DNA from: Hylemonella sp.
GTDB lineage: Bacteria; Pseudomonadota; Gammaproteobacteria; Burkholderiales; Burkholderiaceae_C
Length of the DNA: 64,000 nt
Assembly: GCA_030695415.1 (NCBI GenBank)
Contig: JAUYQZ010000013.1
Span: 1-64,000, forward strand
Direction of reading: 5' to 3'
Shown: in pieces, positions 16,805 through 28,534 of the stretch
Layout of the letters: each line of letters opens with the position of its first letter
Position numbering within the stretch: the first letter of the stretch is position 1
The notes under the pieces: model-generated
Seen by the model: only the letters and a program-made list of their open reading frames with translations
Database searches by the model: none
Told to the model about the DNA's origin: nothing
Made by a program: the position numbers and the translations under genes

Positions 16805-17854
16805 ATGTTTCCCAAGAACACCTGGTACGTCGCCGCCACGCCCAACGAGATCGACGAAAAGCCCCTGGGCCGCACCGTCTGTGGCGAGCGCATCGCCTTC
16901 TACCGCGGTGCGGAGAACAAGGTTGCGGCCGTGCAGGACTTCTGCCCGCACCGCGGCGCGCCCCTTTCGCTGGGCTATGTGAGCGAGGGCAAGCTGGTCT
17001 GCGGTTACCACGGCCTGGAAATGGGCTGCAACGGCAAGACCGTGGCCATGCCGGGCCAGCGTGTGGGGGGCTTCCCGCCCATCAAGAGCTACCCCGTGGT
17101 GGAGCGTTACGGTTTCATCTGGGTCTGGCCCGGTGAGCCGACAGCGGCCGACGAGAGCAAGATCCCCGTGCTGGAGTGGTATGACCATCCCGAGTGGGCT
17201 TACGGCGGCGGCCTGTACCACATCGCCTGCGACTACCGCCTCATGATCGACAACCTGATGGACCTGACGCACGAGACCTATGTGCACAGCACGTCCATCG
17301 GTCAGAAGGAAATCGACGAGACGCCCTGCAAGACCGTGGTCGAGGGCGACAGCGTCGTCACCAGCCGGTTCATGAACGGCATCAAGCCTCCCCCGTTCTG
17401 GAAGGCCGCGCTGCGCGGCAGCAACTTGCCTGACGACCAGTTGGTGGATCGCTGGCAGATCTGTCGCTTCACGCCGCCCAGCCACGTGATGATCGAAGTG
17501 GGCGTGGCCCTGCAAGACCATGGCGGCTACGACGCGCCGAACGACAAGAAGGCCTACAGCGTGGTGGTGGACTTCATCACCCCCGAGACCGAAACCTCGA
17601 TCCACTACTTCTGGGGCATGGCGCGCAAGTTCAACCCGAAAGACAAGGCGCTGACCGCCACCATCCGCGAAGGCCAGGGCAAGATCTTCGCCGAAGACCT
17701 GGAAATGCTGGAGCGCCAGCAGCAGAATCTGCTCACCTATCCGGACCGCAAGCTGCTGATGCTCAACATCGACGCCGGGGGCGTACAGTCGCGCAAGATC
17801 ATTGACCGCCTCATCGCCGCCGAGCTGGCGGCGCCGGCTCCCGCCACGAACTGA
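16805..17854 (+). CDS. vanA: Vanillate O-demethylase oxygenase subunit
   Basis: A 349-residue Rieske non-haem iron monooxygenase that turns vanillate into protocatechuate and formaldehyde. The Rieske cluster ligands are in CPHRGAPLS and CGYHGLE; the mononuclear iron site is in DLTHETYVHSTS. MFPKNTWYVAATPNEID is the VanA N-terminus; the start at 16805 has AAGGAG upstream, so a longer in-frame extension from 16763 is rejected. vanB follows after eight bases. Confidence 0.95.
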   Translation: MFPKNTWYVAATPNEIDEKPLGRTVCGERIAFYRGAENKVAAVQDFCPHRGAPLSLGYVSEGKLVCGYHGLEMGCNGKTVAMPGQRVGGFPPIKSYPVVERYGFIWVWPGEPTAADESKIPVLEWYDHPEWAYGGGLYHIACDYRLMIDNLMDLTHETYVHSTSIGQKEIDETPCKTVVEGDSVVTSRFMNGIKPPPFWKAALRGSNLPDDQLVDRWQICRFTPPSHVMIEVGVALQDHGGYDAPNDKKAYSVVVDFITPETETSIHYFWGMARKFNPKDKALTATIREGQGKIFAEDLEMLERQQQNLLTYPDRKLLMLNIDAGGVQSRKIIDRLIAAELAAPAPATN

Positions 17855-17862
17855 GGAAGCAC

Positions 17863-18831
17863 ATGAGTTCTGCCCCGACCCTGCAGGTGCGCGTGGCCCG
17901 CAAGGCCCAGGAAGCACTGGACATCGTCACGCTCGAGCTGGTGGCGGCCGACGGCCGCACGCTGCCTGCCTTCTCGGCCGGTTCGCACGTGGACGTGCAG
18001 CTGCCGGGGGGTATCACGCGCCAGTACTCGCTGTGCAACGACCCGAAGGAAACCCACCGCTACCTGATCGGCGTGCTGCGTGATGTCGCCTCGCGCGGCG
18101 GCTCCGTGGCGGTGCACGATGCCGTACGGGAAGGCGATCTGCTGACCATCAGCGCGCCGCGCAATCACTTCGCCCTGGCCCACGACGCGACGCAGCATCT
18201 GCTGCTGGCCGGCGGCATCGGCGTCACACCCATCCTGTGCATGGCCGAGCGCCTGGCCATCACGGGCGCCGCGTTCGAGATGCATTACGCCACGCGGGCT
18301 CCCGAGCGCACGGCCTTCCGCGAGCGCATCGCAGCCTCGATCTTCGCGGAGCGTGTGCACTTCCATTACGACAACGGCGACGCGGCGCAGAAGCTGGACC
18401 TGAAAAAATTGCTGGATAAGCCGCAGGCGGGTACCCACCTCTACGTGTGCGGACCCAAGGGTTATATGGACGCCGTGCTGGGCACCGCGCGCACCCAGGG
18501 GTGGCCGGAAGAGCAGTTGCACTATGAGTTCTTCGGTGCGGAGGTCGTGAAGTCTGACAGCGACGCCGGCTTCGAGATCAAGCTGGCCAGCTCCGGGCGC
18601 ATCATCATGGTGTCCAAGGACCAGACCGTCACCCAGGCCCTGGACGCCGCCGGCGTGGAGGTCATGGTGTCCTGCGAGCAGGGTGTGTGCGGCACCTGCC
18701 TCACGCGCGTGCTCGAAGGCGTACCCGACCACAAGGACAGCTACCTGACGCCACAGGAGCAGGCCGCGAACGACCAGTTCACGCCTTGCTGCTCGCGCTC
18801 CAAAACGCCGCGTCTGGTGCTCGACCTCTGA
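17863..18831 (+). CDS. vanB: Vanillate O-demethylase reductase subunit
   Basis: A 322-residue reductase of the phthalate-dioxygenase-reductase type: FMN-binding domain (RQYSLCN), NAD-binding domain ([25 protein letters not shown]) and a C-terminal plant-type 2Fe-2S domain with CEQGVCGTC. It passes electrons from NADH to VanA. The size and domain order are standard. It is followed by a terminator-like hairpin at 18845. Confidence 0.94.
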   Translation: MSSAPTLQVRVARKAQEALDIVTLELVAADGRTLPAFSAGSHVDVQLPGGITRQYSLCNDPKETHRYLIGVLRDVASRGGSVAVHDAVREGDLLTISAPRNHFALAHDATQHLLLAGGIGVTPILCMAERLAITGAAFEMHYATRAPERTAFRERIAASIFAERVHFHYDNGDAAQKLDLKKLLDKPQAGTHLYVCGPKGYMDAVLGTARTQGWPEEQLHYEFFGAEVVKSDSDAGFEIKLASSGRIIMVSKDQTVTQALDAAGVEVMVSCEQGVCGTCLTRVLEGVPDHKDSYLTPQEQAANDQFTPCCSRSKTPRLVLDL

Positions 18832-18844
18832 GCGCGCTGCAAGA

Positions 18845-18866
18845 GGGGGCCCTGCGCCCCCTTCTT
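18845..18866 (+). terminator. Terminator-like hairpin after vanB
   Basis: GGGGGC (18845-18850) pairs with GCCCCC (18856-18861) across a five-base loop, followed by TTCTT. The tail runs straight into the candidate -10 box of pyrF, so the end of one transcript and the start of the next share bases. Confidence 0.65.
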
Positions 18867-18871
18867 ACAAT
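18866..18871 (+). promoter_or_regulatory. Candidate -10 box of pyrF, near-leaderless spacing
   Basis: TACAAT ends six bases before the pyrF ATG (18878), with AGCGGC between. No good -35 hexamer is visible because the expected position falls in the hairpin. No Shine-Dalgarno sequence is present. Confidence 0.5.
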
Positions 18872-18877
18872 AGCGGC

Positions 18878-19717
18878 ATGACTTTCCTCGACATGCTGCG
18901 TGCCGCCGAGCGGCAGAACCATTCCATGCTTTGCGTGGGCCTGGACCCGGACCCGGCGAAGTTCCCCGCCGCCATGAAGGGCGATGCCAGCAAGATCTAC
19001 GATTTCTGCGCCGCCATCGTGGAGGCCACAGCCGATCTGGTGATCGCCTGGAAGCCGCAGATCGCCTACTTTGCCGCGCACCGCGCTGAAGACCAGCTCG
19101 AAAAGCTCATGGTCCATATGCGCCGAGTCTCGCCGCAGGTCCCCGTGATCCTGGATGCCAAGCGCGGTGACATCGGCAGCACGGCCGAACAGTACGCCAA
19201 GGAGGCCTTCGAGCGCTATGGCGCCGACGCCGTGACCCTTTCGCCCTTCATGGGCTTCGATTCCATCCAGCCTTACCTCAAGTACCACGGCAAGGGTGCC
19301 TTCCTGCTGTGCCGCACCTCCAACCCGGGCGGCGACGACCTGCAGGCCCAACGCCTGGCCAGCGTGCCCGGCGAACCGCTGGTGTACGAACACATCGCCC
19401 GCCTGGCCCAGGGACCCTGGAACACCAATGGCCAGCTGGGCCTGGTGGTGGGTGCTACCTACCCGGCCGAGATCGAGCGTGTGCGGGCCGTGGCGTCTAC
19501 CGTGCCCTTGCTGATCCCCGGCGTGGGTGCGCAGGGCGGTGACGCCGCGGCCACGGTCAAGGCCGGCTGGCGCGCCAGCGGCGGCGAGACCACGGCACCG
19601 ATCGTCGTCAACTCCTCGCGCGCCGTGCTCTACGCCTCGCAGGGGGCTGACTACGCCGTGGCGGCACGCGAGGTGGCCCGGCAGACGCGGGACCAGCTGC
19701 ACGCAGCGCGCGGCTGA
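18878..19717 (+). CDS. pyrF: Orotidine-5'-phosphate decarboxylase
   Basis: A 279-residue enzyme of the type 2 (longer) PyrF subfamily that makes UMP from OMP in pyrimidine synthesis. Signatures are [12 protein letters not shown], the catalytic [24 protein letters not shown] and [11 protein letters not shown]. It stands alone between vanAB and the RcnB-like lipoprotein. Confidence 0.95.
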   Translation: MTFLDMLRAAERQNHSMLCVGLDPDPAKFPAAMKGDASKIYDFCAAIVEATADLVIAWKPQIAYFAAHRAEDQLEKLMVHMRRVSPQVPVILDAKRGDIGSTAEQYAKEAFERYGADAVTLSPFMGFDSIQPYLKYHGKGAFLLCRTSNPGGDDLQAQRLASVPGEPLVYEHIARLAQGPWNTNGQLGLVVGATYPAEIERVRAVASTVPLLIPGVGAQGGDAAATVKAGWRASGGETTAPIVVNSSRAVLYASQGADYAVAAREVARQTRDQLHAARG

Positions 19718-19822
19718 CGACCGCCCAGCCGGAAACAAAACGTAGCGGGCGGGCACGGGCCCATCGCCGGAGGCACAATCAATGACGTGTTTTTTGCAGC
19801 CCACGCTGCGCAGGAGTAGCTC

Positions 19823-20407
19823 GTGATCAAGATTCTCAAATCATTGCCGATGTACGCCGTGGTCGCTGCCATGGTCCTGGGCGGCTGTTCCGTGGTGGCC
19901 GAGGCCCCCGGCGCCAGTGGTCCAGGTCGGGACAAGGACCGCTACGAGCGGCGCGATGACCGCCGGGATGAGCAGCGCGACAGCCGCCGCGACGATAAAC
20001 ACGATCGGCGTGACGATCGAAAGGATGCTCGGAAGGACGACCGGCGGGAGGATCATCGTGACGATCGCCGCGGTGGATCAGCCGTGCAGATCCAGATCGG
20101 CGGCTATTTTGGCGAGCGCCAGCGCGCCTCGGTCTACGAAGCCTACGGCCAGCCGTCGCGCGCCAACTGCCCGCCCGGCTTGGCCAAGAAGAACAACGGC
20201 TGCCAGCCGCCCGGACAGGCCAAGAAGTGGAAGATGGGCCAGCCCCTGCCGCGTGACGTGAGCTATCGACCCGTCGAGGCCGACATCCGCGTGCGCCTGG
20301 GTACGCCACCGGCCGGCCACGAGTTCGTGCGCGTGGCGCAGGACATCCTGCTGATCGCGGTGGGCACCGCCATCGTCATCGACGCCATCGAAGACCTGCA
20401 GCGCTGA
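19823..20407 (+). CDS. RcnB-like lipoprotein with a charged repeat
   Basis: A 194-residue protein starting with GTG after an AGGAG ribosome site. A lipoprotein signal ends in LGGC (cysteine near residue 21). Residues about 33-85 are a low-complexity stretch of arginine and aspartate (RRDDRRDE-type units), then comes an RcnB-like part with GLAKKNNGCQPPGQAKK, and a final hydrophobic segment (LLIAVGTAIVIDAI). RcnB family members act in periplasmic metal homeostasis, but the role here is unproved. Confidence 0.75.
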   Translation: MIKILKSLPMYAVVAAMVLGGCSVVAEAPGASGPGRDKDRYERRDDRRDEQRDSRRDDKHDRRDDRKDARKDDRREDHRDDRRGGSAVQIQIGGYFGERQRASVYEAYGQPSRANCPPGLAKKNNGCQPPGQAKKWKMGQPLPRDVSYRPVEADIRVRLGTPPAGHEFVRVAQDILLIAVGTAIVIDAIEDLQR

Positions 20408-20426
20408 GCAGGCGGCAGCCGCAGTC

Positions 20427-22688
20427 ATGTCCACAGGCCAGACCGGCGGTGCGCGCGAACGCGGCAAGCGATCTGAGTTCACCCGCAGCCTGCGCATCGC
20501 GCTGGTGCTGGTCGTTGCGCTGATCGCGGCTTTTGCCCTGTATGTCGAGACCGAGCGCCGGATCGACCGGGCCAACGAGCGGCTGCACCTGTCGCACCAG
20601 CTGGCCGACCAACTGCGCATGTCGTCCGAAGACCTGACGCGTGCTGCCCGCAGCTACGTGCAGACGGGCGAAACGATCTACCGCCAGCAGTTCGACGACA
20701 TTCTCGCCATCCGCGAGGGCCGTGAGCCGCGGCCTGTGAACGACCACGGCAGCTACTGGGAGCCGGTTACCGTTGAAGGCAAGCCGGTGCAAACCGATGG
20801 TGGGCGGCACGAGAGCCTGCTGGAGCTGATAGGCCGATCGGGCATCAGCGAGCCGGAGTACCGTCAGCTGGAGCTGGCCAAGAACAACTCCGATGCGTTG
20901 ACCCGCATCGAATATGCGGCCATGGCACTGGTGGACACGCCTGGCCCCAACATGCCTGAGCGGCGCCAGACGGCTAGCCAGATGCTGCACGATGGTGTCT
21001 ACCGGCAGGCCAAGGCCGACATCATGCGGCCAATTGCGAGCTTTCACGACCAGATGGACCAGCGCACCCGCCGCGAGGTGACCGAGGCTACACAGATCGC
21101 GACCTTGACGCGCCTTGTTGTGATGGGCCTGGGCGTGGCCGTGCTGCTGGCGCTGTGGGGCAGTGTGCGCAAGCTGCGTACCCTGCTCGGCGGCACGCCG
21201 GATGAGGTGCACGCCCACATAGCCCGCCTGGGCCAGGGCAACTTCCGCGAGGAGATCAAGATCGAGCCCGGCCGGAAGAACAGCGTGCTGGGCTGGCTGA
21301 GCCAGACGCAGCAACAGCTCCATCAGCTTGACCTGGGCCGACGCGAGGCCAGCGCCCAACTGGCGCAGCTGGCGGATTTCGATCCGCTGACCGGGCTGCC
21401 CAACCGTCGCCTGCTGCAGGATCGCGTGGACACGGCGCTGAGCCACGCGGGCCGACATGGCGAATCCCTGGCCCTGATGTTTCTCGATCTCGACCGGTTC
21501 AAGAACATCAATGACACGCTGGGCCATCACCTGGGCGACGAGTTGCTGGTCCAGGTGGCGCAGCGCCTGAAGTCGACCTTGCGTGAGGAGGACACCGTCT
21601 GCCGCCATGGCGGCGACGAGTTCGTCTTGCTGTGCCGCGGCACCGATGCCAATGGCGCGGCGCAGGTGGCGCGCAAGGTCCTGTCCCTGGCTGCCGAGCA
21701 CTACCGCGTCGGCTCGCACGACCTGGCGGTGACCTGTTCGATCGGTATCGCCATCTATCCTTCGGACGGCAATTCGCTGGAGACCCTGTCCATGAGCGCA
21801 GACACGGCGATGTACCGCGCCAAGCAGGCCGGCCGCAACGACTTCCGCTTTTTCAAGGCAGAGATGCAGACCCAGTCGGCGCGAACGCTGCAGCTGGAAA
21901 ACGGCCTGCGCCGCGCGCTCGAACTTGGGCAGATGTATCTCGAATACCAGCCCCAGTGCAGCCTGCACAACGACGAGATCACGGGGGTGGAGGCGCTGCT
22001 GCGCTGGAACCATCCTGCGCTGGGGCCGCTCTCCCCGGTCGAGTTCATTCCCGTTGCAGAGGACAGCGGCCAGATCCTGGAGATCGGCGAGTGGGTGCTG
22101 CGCACGGCCTGCCGGCAGCTTCGGGCCTGGCAGCTGGCCGGGCTGGCCATTCCCCGCGTGGCCGTCAATCTGTCAGCGGTGCAGTTCCGGCTGGCCAATC
22201 TGCCGGAGCGGGTGAGCGAATTGCTGGAGGAGGCCGGCCTGTCCCCATCGTGCCTGGAACTGGAGCTGACCGAAAGCGTGGCCATGGAGAATCCGGAGAG
22301 CGCCATCCAGGTCATGGAGAACCTGTCGCTGCGTGGCGTGCAGATGTCCATCGACGACTTCGGCACCGGCTACTCCTCGCTCAACTATCTCAAGCGCCTG
22401 CGGGTCTACAAGCTCAAGATCGACAAGTCCTTCGTGCAGGACATCGCCAGCGACCAGGATGACCGGGCCATCGTGCGGGCCATCGTGAGTCTGGCCCGCA
22501 GCCTGGGCTATCTCACCATCGCCGAAGGCGTGGAGACCCCGGCGCAACAGGCCTTCCTGCGCGACAACGGCTGCGACGAGATGCAGGGCTACTACTACAG
22601 CAAGCCCCTGCGGGCCGACGGGCTCGAGGCCTTTGTGCGTAGCCGACAGCTGGACACGCGGGCTGCGCCGGATCGGGCCAAGTTCTGA
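20427..22688 (+). CDS. Membrane GGDEF-EAL c-di-GMP signalling protein
   Basis: A 753-residue protein. A first transmembrane helix (about residues 26-43) and a second near residue 230 enclose a periplasmic sensor region without a recognised domain. The GGDEF domain has an intact HGGDEF motif with an RxxD inhibition site (REED) five residues before. The EAL domain has EALLRW, NLS, ELTES, DDFGTGYSS, KIDKSF and EGVET, so all main catalytic residues are kept. Both synthesis and breakdown of c-di-GMP are possible. It starts 19 bases after the lipoprotein gene and may respond together with it. Confidence 0.93.
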   Translation: MSTGQTGGARERGKRSEFTRSLRIALVLVVALIAAFALYVETERRIDRANERLHLSHQLADQLRMSSEDLTRAARSYVQTGETIYRQQFDDILAIREGREPRPVNDHGSYWEPVTVEGKPVQTDGGRHESLLELIGRSGISEPEYRQLELAKNNSDALTRIEYAAMALVDTPGPNMPERRQTASQMLHDGVYRQAKADIMRPIASFHDQMDQRTRREVTEATQIATLTRLVVMGLGVAVLLALWGSVRKLRTLLGGTPDEVHAHIARLGQGNFREEIKIEPGRKNSVLGWLSQTQQQLHQLDLGRREASAQLAQLADFDPLTGLPNRRLLQDRVDTALSHAGRHGESLALMFLDLDRFKNINDTLGHHLGDELLVQVAQRLKSTLREEDTVCRHGGDEFVLLCRGTDANGAAQVARKVLSLAAEHYRVGSHDLAVTCSIGIAIYPSDGNSLETLSMSADTAMYRAKQAGRNDFRFFKAEMQTQSARTLQLENGLRRALELGQMYLEYQPQCSLHNDEITGVEALLRWNHPALGPLSPVEFIPVAEDSGQILEIGEWVLRTACRQLRAWQLAGLAIPRVAVNLSAVQFRLANLPERVSELLEEAGLSPSCLELELTESVAMENPESAIQVMENLSLRGVQMSIDDFGTGYSSLNYLKRLRVYKLKIDKSFVQDIASDQDDRAIVRAIVSLARSLGYLTIAEGVETPAQQAFLRDNGCDEMQGYYYSKPLRADGLEAFVRSRQLDTRAAPDRAKF

Positions 22689-22708
22689 GGCCCGAAGTCA
22701 TGCGCGCC

Positions 22709-25612
<2,904 letters not shown>

Positions 25613-25754
25613 GGCCTGCTGCTGCAGGGCGCGGGCCAGATAGCGCCCCTGGCCCTCTTCGGCGTGGACGGGAGGACGGAGGCCTTCAGGAGTGGGGTTC
25701 AAGGACGGGCAATCGGCAAAACCACTGATGATAGAGCGTTCCACGCAGCGAGGC

Positions 25755-25781
25755 TTGCCCGCCGGCCCGATCGGGGACAAT
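25755..25781 (+). promoter_or_regulatory. Candidate promoter of the MFS gene
   Basis: TTGCCC (25755-25760) and GACAAT (25776-25781) with a 15-base spacer form a weak sigma70-like promoter between divergent uvrA and the MFS gene. A transcript from here begins near 25788 and excludes start codons upstream of it. Confidence 0.4.
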
Positions 25782-25883
25782 ACACACCTGCCCCGCATTC
25801 ACGCGGGTCCCGTCCTTTCCGGTGTCATCCCCCCCTTGTCCTCCTCCGCTGCGATTCTCCCCGTCAGTCCCGACGCCTACGCC

Positions 25884-27053
25884 ATGACCGCGCGGGAGCG
25901 GCGCGCCAGCGCCTCCCTGGCGTCTATTTTTGCCTTGCGCATGCTGGGCCTCTTCCTGGTGCTGCCCGTGTTTGCGCTGGAGGCGGCGCGTTACCCCGGG
26001 GGTGAGGACCCCATGCTCGTCGGCCTGGCCATGGGCATCTACGGCCTGACCCAGGGCCTGCTGCAGATCCCCTTCGGCATGGCCTCGGACCGGCTCGGAC
26101 GCAAACGCGTCATCATCGCCGGCCTGGTGGTCTTCGCCTTGGGCAGTTTTTTGGCGGCATCGGCTGGCAGCCTGACCTGGTTGATCATTGGCCGCTCCCT
26201 GCAGGGCGCTGGCGCCATCTCGGCGGCCGTCACTGCCCTGCTGGCGGACCAGACGCGTGACGAGGTGCGCACCAAGGCCATGGCCTTGGTGGGTGCCAGC
26301 ATCGGCCTGATGTTTGCGCTCTCCCTCGTGGTGGCGCCCCTGCTGGTGTCCCACATCGGCCTGGCCGGCCTGCTTGCGCTGACCGGCGCTTTGGCCCTGG
26401 GCGGCGTGGCCGTGGTGATCTGGTGGGTGCCGGCCGAGCCCCTGCAGCACAAGAACCAGCCGCGCGGCAAGCTCTCTGAGGTGCTCACGCATGCCGCCTT
26501 GCTGCGCCTGGACGCCGGCGTCTTTATCCTGCACGCCGTGCAACTGGCCATGTGGGTGGCCATCCCCGCCCTGCTGGTGCAGGCCGGCCTGCCCTCGGCG
26601 CAGCACTGGTGGGTCTATCTGCCGGCCGTGCTGGCCTCCTTTTTTGTCATGGGCGTCACCCTGTTCCCGCTGGAGCGGCGCGGTTACCTGCGCGCCGCCT
26701 TTCTGGGGTCGATCGCCCTGATGGGTCTGGTGCAGCTGGGCCTGCTGTGGGCAGCGCACGCGCCGCAAATCGCCTGGCTGGCCTTCATGCTCTTTCTCTT
26801 TTTCTGCGGCTTCAATGTGCTGGAAGCCAGCCAGCCCAGCCTGGCCTCGCGCGTAGCCCCGCCCCATGCGCGGGGCGCCGCCCTGGGCGTGTACAACACG
26901 CTGCAGTCGCTGGGCTTTTTTGCCGGCGGCCTGGCGGGCGGCTGGCTGGTCAAGACGCAGGGCGTGCCGGCACTTTTCATCGCCTGCGCGGTCGGCATGG
27001 GGCTGTGGCTGCTGCTGGCCTGGCCCATGACGGCGCCTGGCCGCAAGGCCTGA
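25884..27053 (+). CDS. MFS transporter (YajR-like)
   Basis: About 389 residues and 12 transmembrane helices. The MFS loop motif between helices 2 and 3 is GMASDRLGRKRVI, and SLQGAGAISAAVTALLADQTR is the motif of helices 4-5. The ATG at 25884 is the conservative start; homologues often read through DAYAMTARERR, so translation may begin at TTG 25836 instead, adding 16 residues. The gene is divergent from uvrA. Members are proton-driven exporters of drugs or metabolites; the substrate is unknown. Confidence 0.85.
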   Translation: MTARERRASASLASIFALRMLGLFLVLPVFALEAARYPGGEDPMLVGLAMGIYGLTQGLLQIPFGMASDRLGRKRVIIAGLVVFALGSFLAASAGSLTWLIIGRSLQGAGAISAAVTALLADQTRDEVRTKAMALVGASIGLMFALSLVVAPLLVSHIGLAGLLALTGALALGGVAVVIWWVPAEPLQHKNQPRGKLSEVLTHAALLRLDAGVFILHAVQLAMWVAIPALLVQAGLPSAQHWWVYLPAVLASFFVMGVTLFPLERRGYLRAAFLGSIALMGLVQLGLLWAAHAPQIAWLAFMLFLFFCGFNVLEASQPSLASRVAPPHARGAALGVYNTLQSLGFFAGGLAGGWLVKTQGVPALFIACAVGMGLWLLLAWPMTAPGRKA

Positions 27054-27071
27054 ACTGACTCCCCATGTGCA

Positions 27072-27120
27072 TTGACGCCTGAGCTTGATGCGTCCATAAT
27101 GGATCTGTTTTGGATCCAAA
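27072..27120 (+). promoter_or_regulatory. Toxin-antitoxin promoter and palindromic operator
   Basis: TTGACG (27072-27077), a 17-base spacer and CATAAT (27095-27100) form a good sigma70 promoter. Just downstream is the perfect 12-base palindrome TTTGGATCCAAA (27109-27120), with a second GGATC at 27101. The palindrome ends eight bases before the antitoxin start, the expected site for autorepression by an RHH antitoxin. Confidence 0.8.
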
Positions 27121-27128
27121 GTAGCGCC

Positions 27129-27446
27129 ATGCCCCATCTTTCCATCAAGGACGTCCCGGCAGCCTGGGCGGAAGCCCTGCGCCAGCGCGCGCTCCAGCAC
27201 CACCGATCCTTGCAGGGTGAGTTGATGGCTATCCTGGAGCAGGTGCTCACACAGCCGCCAAGCAGCCCTGCACCGGCTGGGCCGGTCGCTGGCCCTGGCC
27301 TGGACCGGACCGGTCGGCCTGTGCTGCGCCAGGGCAGCAAGACGCTGGCGCAGGTGCGTCAGGAGCTGCTGGCCCGGTATCCGCAAGCCATCACGGCGCA
27401 GGCGTCCAGCGTCGCGCTGATCCGCGAGGGGCGTGAGAGCCGATGA
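27129..27446 (+). CDS. FitA/VapB-like ribbon-helix-helix antitoxin
   Basis: A 105-residue protein. Residues 1-40 (MPHLSIKDVPAAWAEALRQRA) fit an Arc/FitA-type ribbon-helix-helix DNA-binding domain; the rest is a longer, proline-rich and helical tail that would bind and neutralise the toxin. The start at 27129 directly follows the palindromic operator. The stop overlaps the toxin ATG by four bases, the standard arrangement for VapBC-type modules. The tail is longer than in short FitA proteins. Confidence 0.85.
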   Translation: MPHLSIKDVPAAWAEALRQRALQHHRSLQGELMAILEQVLTQPPSSPAPAGPVAGPGLDRTGRPVLRQGSKTLAQVRQELLARYPQAITAQASSVALIREGRESR

Positions 27447-27868
27447 GCCAGCTGCACATTGCCGAACCCCCGGCGCATTACCAGGCCCGTCCGCCCATCG
27501 TGGTGGATTGCAGCGCGCTGGCCGGTATCGTCTTTCGTGAGCCTTGGGGTGAACAGGCATGGGAGCGGCTGGAGGCGCGCAGCCTGCACGCGCCCTATCT
27601 GCTGCAGGTCGAAATCGCCAGCGTGGCCGTCAAGAAGCTGCGTCGCGGCGAGGAGCATGCCGCCTACGGACTGGGGCTGGCAGCCGAGATGGACATCGAC
27701 CTGCACGCCGTCGACCCGGTGGCTGTGACCACCCTCGCGCAACGCTATCAGCTCAGTGCCTACGATGCGGCCTACCTGTGGCTGGCCTCCGAGCTGCGCT
27801 GCCCGCTGGCGACCTTCGATCAGCAACTGGCCCAGGCGGCTCACAGCCACCTCGGCAGTCTGGCCTGA
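27443..27868 (+). CDS. PIN-domain toxin (VapC-like)
   Basis: A 141-residue PIN-domain ribonuclease. The acidic catalytic residues appear as VVDCSAL, the glutamate in [16 protein letters not shown] and LATFDQQL, so the active site looks complete. It would cut RNA, in known VapC proteins often tRNA or rRNA, when free of antitoxin. It overlaps the antitoxin gene by four bases and ends 52 bases before ssb. Confidence 0.88.
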   Translation: MSQLHIAEPPAHYQARPPIVVDCSALAGIVFREPWGEQAWERLEARSLHAPYLLQVEIASVAVKKLRRGEEHAAYGLGLAAEMDIDLHAVDPVAVTTLAQRYQLSAYDAAYLWLASELRCPLATFDQQLAQAAHSHLGSLA

Positions 27869-27920
27869 CACCGCCCCATTTGCGGCACAATCTTTCCATC
27901 TGAGCAAGAGAGAACACACC

Positions 27921-28406
27921 ATGGCATCCGTCAACAAAGTCATCCTGGTCGGCAACTGCGGCCGCGACCCCGAAATCCGCTACCTGCCCTCGGGGCAGGC
28001 CGTGGCCAACGTGAGCGTGGCCACCAGCAGCAAGCGCAAGGACAAGAATTCCGGCGAAATGATCGAGGACACCCAGTGGCACCGCGTCACCTTCTATGAC
28101 CGCCTGGCCGAGATCGCCGGCGAGTACCTGAAGAAGGGCCGCCCGGTCTACGTTGAGGGCCGCATCAAATACGGCAAGTTCACGAACAAGGATGGCGTCG
28201 AGCAGAACACCTGCGACATCATCGCCACCGAAATGCAACTGCTTGGCGGCCGCGAAGGCATGGGTGGTCCGGAGGAGGAGGGTGGTGGCCAGCGCCGTGC
28301 CGCCCCCCCGGCCCAGCGCCCGGCCGCCAGCGCCGCCCCGCGTCCGCAGGCTCCGGCCAAGTCGGCCAGCGGCTTCGAGGACATGGACGACGATATTCCG
28401 TTCTGA
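27921..28406 (+). CDS. ssb: Single-stranded DNA-binding protein
   Basis: A 161-residue SSB. The OB-fold starts [26 protein letters not shown] and ends near residue 112; a glycine/proline/alanine-rich linker leads to the acidic tail DMDDDIPF that recruits repair and replication proteins. The start at 27921 follows an AAGAGAGAA ribosome site, and a CACAAT box at 27886-27891 could be its -10. The chromosomal copy in many relatives also sits next to uvrA and an MFS gene, as here apart from the toxin-antitoxin pair between them. Confidence 0.96.
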   Translation: MASVNKVILVGNCGRDPEIRYLPSGQAVANVSVATSSKRKDKNSGEMIEDTQWHRVTFYDRLAEIAGEYLKKGRPVYVEGRIKYGKFTNKDGVEQNTCDIIATEMQLLGGREGMGGPEEEGGGQRRAAPPAQRPAASAAPRPQAPAKSASGFEDMDDDIPF

Positions 28407-28437
28407 CCCCGGGAGGGTCGTTGCGGACCGATTGAAG

Positions 28438-28469
28438 CCCCGCCAACCGTACGGTCGGCGGGGTTTTTT
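28438..28469 (+). terminator. Strong intrinsic terminator after ssb
   Basis: CCCCGCC (28438-28444) pairs with GGCGGGG (28457-28463), with the inner ACCGTACGGT also self-pairing, followed by six T. It separates ssb from the RND operon. Confidence 0.92.
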
Positions 28470-28481
28470 GTCCCCCGGGCC

Positions 28482-28511
28482 TTGTACTCCTGGGGGTATG
28501 TCAGGTATACT
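28482..28511 (+). promoter_or_regulatory. RND operon promoter with CsoR-type operator in its spacer
   Basis: TTGTAC (28482-28487) and TATACT (28506-28511) with an 18-base spacer form a sigma70 promoter. The sequence TACTCCTGGGGGTATG (28485-28500) overlaps the -35 and spacer. It has the form of known CsoR/RcnR-family operators, in which TAC and GTA flank a C/T-rich half and a G-tract. The CsoR-type gene at 33647 closes the same operon, so autoregulation of all five genes is likely. Confidence 0.75.
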
Positions 28512-28534
28512 GCACCGAGTATATGGAGAAAGCC

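Noticed and set aside
25613-25691. SOS (LexA) box before uvrA
   Set aside because: No CTGT-N8-ACAG-like sequence was found in the uvrA upstream region.
25613-25798. N-terminal extension of UvrA by 62 residues
   Set aside because: The extension does not resemble UvrA, overlaps the divergent promoter region, and the family N-terminus begins at [11 protein letters not shown].
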